DNA from: Bacteroidales bacterium
Lineage (GTDB): Bacteria; Bacteroidota; Bacteroidia; Bacteroidales; F082
Length of the DNA: 64,000 bases
Direction: 5' to 3'
Assembly: GCA_900769945.1 (NCBI GenBank)
Contig: CAAGIO010000023.1
Span: 1-64,000 of the forward strand
Made by a program: the position numbers and the translations under genes. Positions 59,697 through 64,000 of the stretch are shown here, in pieces. The notes beneath the pieces are model-generated. The model was not told the DNA's origin and did no database searches. It worked only from the letters and a program-made list of their open reading frames with translations. How positions within the stretch are numbered: the stretch's first letter is position 1; each line of letters begins with the position of its first letter.

Positions 59697-60521
59697 TTAC
59701 TTCTTACGTCTTTCAATGATATACTTGTTGGATGCGTTCTTTGGATGGCGTGTCTTGTATCCCTTTGCTGGCAAGCCCTTGCGGCTTCTTGGGTGACCAC
59801 CAGAGGCGCGGCCTTCACCACCACCCATCGGGTGATCGACAGGGTTCATAACAACACCACGTACACGTGGACGGCGACCTAACCAGCGGCTGCGGCCGGC
59901 CTTTCCTGATTTCTCAAGGTTATGGTCAGCGTTCGACACTGTTCCGATTGTAGCCCTGCATGACTGCAGAATGAGACGTGTCTCGCCTGAAGGCATTCTG
60001 AGGATAGCGTACTTGCCGTCGCGTGACATAAGCTGTGCGTATGCTCCAGCGCTGCGTGCCATCTTCGCGCCTTGGCCTGGACGTAACTCTATGTTGTGGA
60101 TGATTGTACCGAATGGGACATCACTCAAGAACATTGTGTTACCGATGTTTGGTGTAGCGTCCTTTCCTGACATCACTTCTTGTCCGACCTTCAAGCCCTG
60201 TGGGGCGATGATATAGCGCTTCTCACCATCGGCATAAACAACCAATGCGATGCGTGCTGTACGGTTCGGATCGTACTCGATAGTCTTCACGATACCCTTG
60301 ATACCGTCTTTATCGCGCTTGAAGTCGATAATTCTGTATTTCCTCTTGTGTCCGCCACCGATATTGCGAACAGTCATTTTTCCAGTATTATTACGACCGC
60401 CGGTACTCCTCATTGGAGCAAGCAATGACTTCTCAGGCTTATTAGTCGTAATTTCGTCAAATGCGCTGATAACTTTGAAGCGCTGACCTGGTGTTGTCGG
60501 TTTATATTTCTTTAAAGCCAT
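59697..60521 (-). CDS. rplB: 50S ribosomal protein L2
   Basis: This 274-residue protein has the L2 OB/SH3 core (DFKRDKDGIKGIVKTIEYDPNRTARIALV) and the C-terminal GGGEGRASGGHPRSRKGLPAKGYKTR, which reaches toward the peptidyl-transferase centre. The His in the GGHPRS region is the conserved one. It lies 2 bases after rplW. Confidence 0.98.
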   Translation of the reverse strand: MALKKYKPTTPGQRFKVISAFDEITTNKPEKSLLAPMRSTGGRNNTGKMTVRNIGGGHKRKYRIIDFKRDKDGIKGIVKTIEYDPNRTARIALVVYADGEKRYIIAPQGLKVGQEVMSGKDATPNIGNTMFLSDVPFGTIIHNIELRPGQGAKMARSAGAYAQLMSRDGKYAILRMPSGETRLILQSCRATIGTVSNADHNLEKSGKAGRSRWLGRRPRVRGVVMNPVDHPMGGGEGRASGGHPRSRKGLPAKGYKTRHPKNASNKYIIERRKK

Positions 60522-60523
60522 CT

Positions 60524-60814
60524 TTAAATGTTGCTAAAAAAGTCAATTGTTTCACCTTGTGCCAATGTCACTACAGCCTTCTTGAATGCGTCTCTCTTTC
60601 CAGTGATTACGCCGCTCTTTGTGTAACGTGACTTGACCTTTCCATCATATCTCATTGTATTGACTGAGGCAACCTTGACACCATATAGGTCTTCAACGGC
60701 CTCTTTTATCTGCAGCTTGTTAGCGCGGACGTCAACAATGAATGCATACTTGTTCAGCTTCTCGCTGATCGCGGTCATCTTTTCCGTAATAACAGGTTTC
60801 TTAATGATAATCAT
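60524..60814 (-). CDS. rplW: 50S ribosomal protein L23
   Basis: This 96-residue protein has IIKKPVITEKMTAISEKLNKYAFIVDVRANKLQIKEAVEDLYGVKVASVNTMR, the L23 fold. It lies at the tunnel exit and is a docking site for trigger factor and SRP. It lies 21 bases after rplD and 2 before rplB. Confidence 0.97.
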   Translation of the reverse strand: MIIIKKPVITEKMTAISEKLNKYAFIVDVRANKLQIKEAVEDLYGVKVASVNTMRYDGKVKSRYTKSGVITGKRDAFKKAVVTLAQGETIDFFSNI

Positions 60815-60835
60815 CGTTTCAATTTTTTTAAGTTA

Positions 60836-61462
60836 TTATCCAAGAATTTCATCAATAACTGCAAGTGAGCTTTCGGTAATGAAGAGCTTCTTGGCGTTCA
60901 GAATATCATAAGTGGTGAGGTTACGGGCAAGTTCTATCTTAGTGCGTTGGATGTTCCTTGCTGACAAGATGACGTTCTCATTTGTCTCTGGGAAAACAAA
61001 CAAATTCTTGCTACCATTCACTTTGAAGTTGTTCAAGACTGAAACCATGTTCTTTGTCTTGATTGTCTCGAATGTGAAATCCTCTATAATGACGATTTCC
61101 GAGTCGTTCATCTTATAAGTAAGGGCAGAACGGCGAGCTAAACGTCTGACCTTCTTATTCAATTTGAAACTGTAGTCACGTGGTACCGGACCGAACACGC
61201 GTCCGCCACCTCTTAACAATGGTGAGTTGATGTCACCGCGACGTGCACCGCCTGTACCTTTCTGGCGGATGAGTTTACGTGTACTTCCTGATATCTCGCT
61301 ACGGGTCTTTGCCTTGTGTGTGCCCTGGCGCTTGTTCGCCATGTAAAGCTTTGTATCAAGATACATGCAGTGGTCATTTGGCGTTATACCAAAGATGTTC
61401 TCATTCAACTGGACCTTGCGCCCTGTTGATTCACCGGTAATCTTTAAAACTTCTAACTCCAT
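60836..61462 (-). CDS. rplD: 50S ribosomal protein L4
   Basis: This 208-residue protein has the tunnel loop KTRSEISGSTRKLIRQKGTGGARRGDINSPLLRGGGRVFGP and the usual C-terminal domain. In E. coli L4 also represses the S10 operon; no such site is seen here. Its first 10 bases overlap the end of rplC, which suggests coupled translation. Confidence 0.97.
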   Translation of the reverse strand: MELEVLKITGESTGRKVQLNENIFGITPNDHCMYLDTKLYMANKRQGTHKAKTRSEISGSTRKLIRQKGTGGARRGDINSPLLRGGGRVFGPVPRDYSFKLNKKVRRLARRSALTYKMNDSEIVIIEDFTFETIKTKNMVSVLNNFKVNGSKNLFVFPETNENVILSARNIQRTKIELARNLTTYDILNAKKLFITESSLAVIDEILG

Positions 61463-62082
61463 CTCTCAATTTTTAAATAGCCGTTCTTTGCTCCCGGTAC
61501 TGAACCCTTTACAACTAACAAATTCTTTTCCGGTACAATTTTCATAATTTGAAGGTTGATAGCCTTTACCTTATGGTTTCCCATGTGGCCAGCCATACGT
61601 AATCCTTTAAATACCCTTGAAGGATATGCACAGGCTCCGATTGAACCCGGCTTCCTCAAACGGTTGTGCTGACCGTGGGTTGCCTGTCCGACGCCATTGA
61701 AATGATGGCGCTTCACGACTCCCTGGAAGCCCTTTCCCTTGCTGATGCCGCTGACATCAACAAATTCGCCTTCCATAAACACATCGACGGTAACTGTCTC
61801 TCCGAGGCTCTTCCTGTGTCCTGCCTCGAAACGTGTGAACTCTCTAACCAATCTCTTTGGCGTTGTGCCGGCTTTCTCAAAATGTTTGACCATAGCCTTA
61901 GGAGTGTTCTTCTCCTTCTTCTCATCAAACGCTAATTGGATAGCATCGTAACCGTCTTTCTCTTTTGATCTTACTTGGGTTACTACACATGGACCCGCCT
62001 CTATGACTGTAACAGCGACATTTCTGCCGGTATTGTCAAAGATGCTTGTCATCCCAATCTTTTTTCCTAGTATTCCTGACAT
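61453..62082 (-). CDS. rplC: 50S ribosomal protein L3
   Basis: This 209-residue protein has GILGKKIGMTSIFDNTGRNVAVTVIEAGPC and the long loop VVKRHHFNGVGQATHGQHNRLRKPGSIGACAYPSRVFKG, both typical of L3. It begins 50S assembly and reaches toward the peptidyl-transferase centre. It lies 37 bases after rpsJ. Confidence 0.97.
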   Translation of the reverse strand: MSGILGKKIGMTSIFDNTGRNVAVTVIEAGPCVVTQVRSKEKDGYDAIQLAFDEKKEKNTPKAMVKHFEKAGTTPKRLVREFTRFEAGHRKSLGETVTVDVFMEGEFVDVSGISKGKGFQGVVKRHHFNGVGQATHGQHNRLRKPGSIGACAYPSRVFKGLRMAGHMGNHKVKAINLQIMKIVPEKNLLVVKGSVPGAKNGYLKIERWS

Positions 62083-62119
62083 TGCTACTACGCTTTAAGC
62101 TTTTAATTACTAGATAGTT

Positions 62120-62428
62120 TTACAATAATTTAATTTCTACATCTACACCATTTGGCATCTCTAATTTCATCAAAGCATCAATCTGCTGAGAAGTCGCGTT
62201 GTAGATATCTAACAATCTCTTGTAGTATGACAACTCAAACTGCTCACGTGATTTCTTGTGAACGAATGTCGAGCGCAAAACAGTGTAAATCTTCTTGTCG
62301 GTCGGAAGCGGTATCGGGCCGCTTACAACTGCACCAGTCATTTTGATGGTTTTCACAATCTTCTCAGCTGACTTGTCAACCAAGTTATGATCGTGCGACT
62401 TTAATTTAATTCTAATTCTTTGGCTCAT
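62120..62428 (-). CDS. rpsJ: 30S ribosomal protein S10 (NusE)
   Basis: This 102-residue protein has MSQRIRIKLKSHDHNLVDKSAEKIVKT, GPIPLPTDKKIYTVLRSTFVHKKSREQFE, a standard S10. As NusE it also joins transcription antitermination complexes. It opens the S10 group, 59 bases after fusA; the common Bacteroidales order places rpsL, rpsG and fusA before it. Confidence 0.98.
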   Translation of the reverse strand: MSQRIRIKLKSHDHNLVDKSAEKIVKTIKMTGAVVSGPIPLPTDKKIYTVLRSTFVHKKSREQFELSYYKRLLDIYNATSQQIDALMKLEMPNGVDVEIKLL

Positions 62429-62487
62429 AAGAATTTGTTGTTAATTTATTTGCTTTTTCAGTTTTTTATCTATTCTCTCTGATTTCT

Positions 62488-64000
62488 TTAAAAGAAGAAA
62501 TATATTCCTTTCGCTTTCTTGATTACTACATCGGCCAACGCCGGAGGTACGACCTCATAATGGCTCAGCTCCATGTTGAATGTGCCTCTACCCTGCGTCA
62601 GTGAGCGCAGCGTCGTGATATATCCGAACATCTCTGCAAGCGGGGCGTCTGCCTTGACCACCTGCAGCCCGTGCTCCATTTCCACATTGTGCAGCACGGC
62701 CCTGCGCCTGTTCAGGTCGCCGGTGACGTCGCCAAGGTAATCGGACGGCACATGGACCTCAACCTTCATGATTGGCTCCATAAGCACCGAACCTGCATTA
62801 GCGCCAGCCTCCTTGAATCCTATACGCGCGGCCGTCTCGAACGACAGGTCGTCGCTGTCAACAGGATGGAAGCTTCCGTCTATCAGGCGGACTTTGACCG
62901 AATCCATTGGAAAGCCTGCAAGTATTCCGTTCGACATAGAACCTCTGAAACCCTTCTCTATCGCTGCGAAGAACTCCTTAGGAATGCTGTTCCCCTTTAT
63001 CTCGTTCACGAACTGCAAGCCTGACTTCCCGTCATCAGATGGACCAATCTCAAACTCAATATCAGCGAACTTGCCCTTGCCTCCGCTCTGTTTCTTGTAC
63101 ACCTCACGATAACGGACGGTATTGGTAAACGACTCCTTATACGCCACTTGAGGCTGGCCCTCGTTTATCTCCACGCCGAACTCTCTCTTGAGGCGGTCAA
63201 CGATGATGTCAAGGTGAAGCTCGCCCATACCTGAGATAATGGTCTGACCGGAGTTCTCATCGGTTGAGACCTTGAATGTAGGGTCTTCCTCTGAGAGCTT
63301 GCCGAGGGCGATAGTCAACTTATCCATATCAGCCTGTGTCTTTGGCTCTACGGCTATTTGGACGACAGGTGTTGGGAATGTGATGTTCTCGAGTAATATA
63401 GGTTTGTTCTCTACTGCGAGGGTGTCACCGGTTCTTATCTCTCTGAAGCCGACAGCGGCCGCGATGTCTCCCGCCTCTATCCTTGTAAGAGGTGTCTGCT
63501 TGTTCGCGTTCATCTGTACTATCTTGTTGATTCTCTCCCTTTTGCCTGTTGTGACGTTGAGGACGACCTGTCCTGCGTCGAGAGAACCTGAGTACACTCT
63601 GAAGAATGCGAGTTTGCCTACGAAAGGATCTGTGGCGATTTTGAATGCGAGTGCGCATAATGGCTCATTCGGATCTGCCTTGCGTATCTCTTCTTTGTCA
63701 GTCTTCGGGTTTATGCCTGTAACGTGGTCGATATCAAGAGGACTTGGAAGGTAGCGGACTACGCCATCGAGGAGAGGCTGTACTCCTTTGTTTTTAAATG
63801 AAGCTCCACACATCACAGGGCAAACGCGCAGTTCTAATGTTGCCTTCCTTAATTCTGCGGTTATCTCTTCCTCTGTGATTGTTTCAGGGTCAACCATGAA
63901 TTTCTCTAAGAGCTCTTCGTTATCTTCAGCTACGCACTCAAGGAGTTTGAGGCGGTATTCTGATGCCAAGTCACTCAATTCTTCAGGGATTTCGACTTCA
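62488..64000 (-). CDS. fusA: elongation factor G, partial (5' end outside the window)
   Basis: The frame is open to the window edge, so only the C-terminal 503 residues are seen; an internal TTG at 63978 is not the start. Domain II (PFVGKLAFFRVYSGSLDAGQ), domain III (SEEDPTFKV...GMGELHLDIIVDRLKREF), domain IV and domain V (ANAGSVLMEPIMKVEVHVPSDYLGDVTGDLN, then REVQGMD-like loop) are present; the G domain is outside. EF-G moves tRNA and mRNA through the ribosome. It is placed before rpsJ, as in other Bacteroidales. Confidence 0.97.
   Translation of the reverse strand, partial: EVEIPEELSDLASEYRLKLLECVAEDNEELLEKFMVDPETITEEEITAELRKATLELRVCPVMCGASFKNKGVQPLLDGVVRYLPSPLDIDHVTGINPKTDKEEIRKADPNEPLCALAFKIATDPFVGKLAFFRVYSGSLDAGQVVLNVTTGKRERINKIVQMNANKQTPLTRIEAGDIAAAVGFREIRTGDTLAVENKPILLENITFPTPVVQIAVEPKTQADMDKLTIALGKLSEEDPTFKVSTDENSGQTIISGMGELHLDIIVDRLKREFGVEINEGQPQVAYKESFTNTVRYREVYKKQSGGKGKFADIEFEIGPSDDGKSGLQFVNEIKGNSIPKEFFAAIEKGFRGSMSNGILAGFPMDSVKVRLIDGSFHPVDSDDLSFETAARIGFKEAGANAGSVLMEPIMKVEVHVPSDYLGDVTGDLNRRRAVLHNVEMEHGLQVVKADAPLAEMFGYITTLRSLTQGRGTFNMELSHYEVVPPALADVVIKKAKGIYFFF

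Overview
The window looks like a chromosomal segment of an anaerobic Bacteroidota, most likely order Bacteroidales. Four things point there: type IX secretion (T9SS) genes (porV, two porU-like peptidases, gldJ, and two cargo proteins with Por-type sorting domains); promoters with the Bacteroidetes -7 element TAnnTTTG, sometimes with TTTG about 19 bp upstream; a TamL-like lipoprotein; and ribosomal proteins L36, S14 and S4 without the usual zinc-binding cysteines. A trimeric electron-bifurcating [FeFe] hydrogenase suggests a strictly fermentative lifestyle. Genus and species cannot be told from the sequence. No rRNA, tRNA or CRISPR array was found.

Layout. 1-3000 is an accessory patch. It holds a possible gene tail, an HTH regulator broken by one in-frame amber codon, an AAA ATPase gene overlapping an unrecognised partner gene (a defence-like pair), and a relic of a group II intron reverse transcriptase. 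3022-7532 (minus) is the HydABC hydrogenase operon with an extra small Fe-S protein. 7806-9638 is a C10 cysteine protease with a T9SS tail; 9764-10360 (minus) is queH. 10444-14298 (plus) is a six-gene cluster: DRTGG, PHP, HATPase, DRTGG, RsbW-like ATPase, and a sensory-type [FeFe] hydrogenase-like protein with altered H-cluster surroundings. Then come pepD, rpmH and a gingipain-like C25 protease with a T9SS tail.

18658-28327 holds T9SS parts: porV and two tandem porU-like genes (minus), divergent from gldJ (plus). murF and anmK follow. 30728-37828 (minus) is an operon of fabH, fabF, fabZ-like, etfB, acp, etfA, an acyl-CoA dehydrogenase and fabG: type II fatty acid synthesis parts mixed with a flavin electron-transfer module and no recognisable FabI/FabK/FabV reductase. 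It is divergent from a membrane-bound LytTR regulator, and 20-bp direct repeats lie between them. Next on the plus strand are exbB, exbD, a TonB-like gene, folC, a tamL-like gene and a RecD-like helicase gene. 45948-47237 (minus) is enolase.

47577-64000 (minus) is the S10-spc-alpha ribosomal supercluster, running from fusA (cut by the window end) through rpsJ to rplQ, with secY, map, infA, rpmJ and rpoA. Some computed starts were moved inward where the upstream start was TTG or lacked conserved sequence (HydD-like, DRTGG-1, RsbW-like, C25 protease, fabH, acp, tamL, helicase, rplO).

The most promising places for something undescribed are the ATPase/partner pair at 751-2606, the DRTGG/HATPase/hydrogenase-sensor cluster, and the fatty-acid/ETF operon with its possible LytTR operator.
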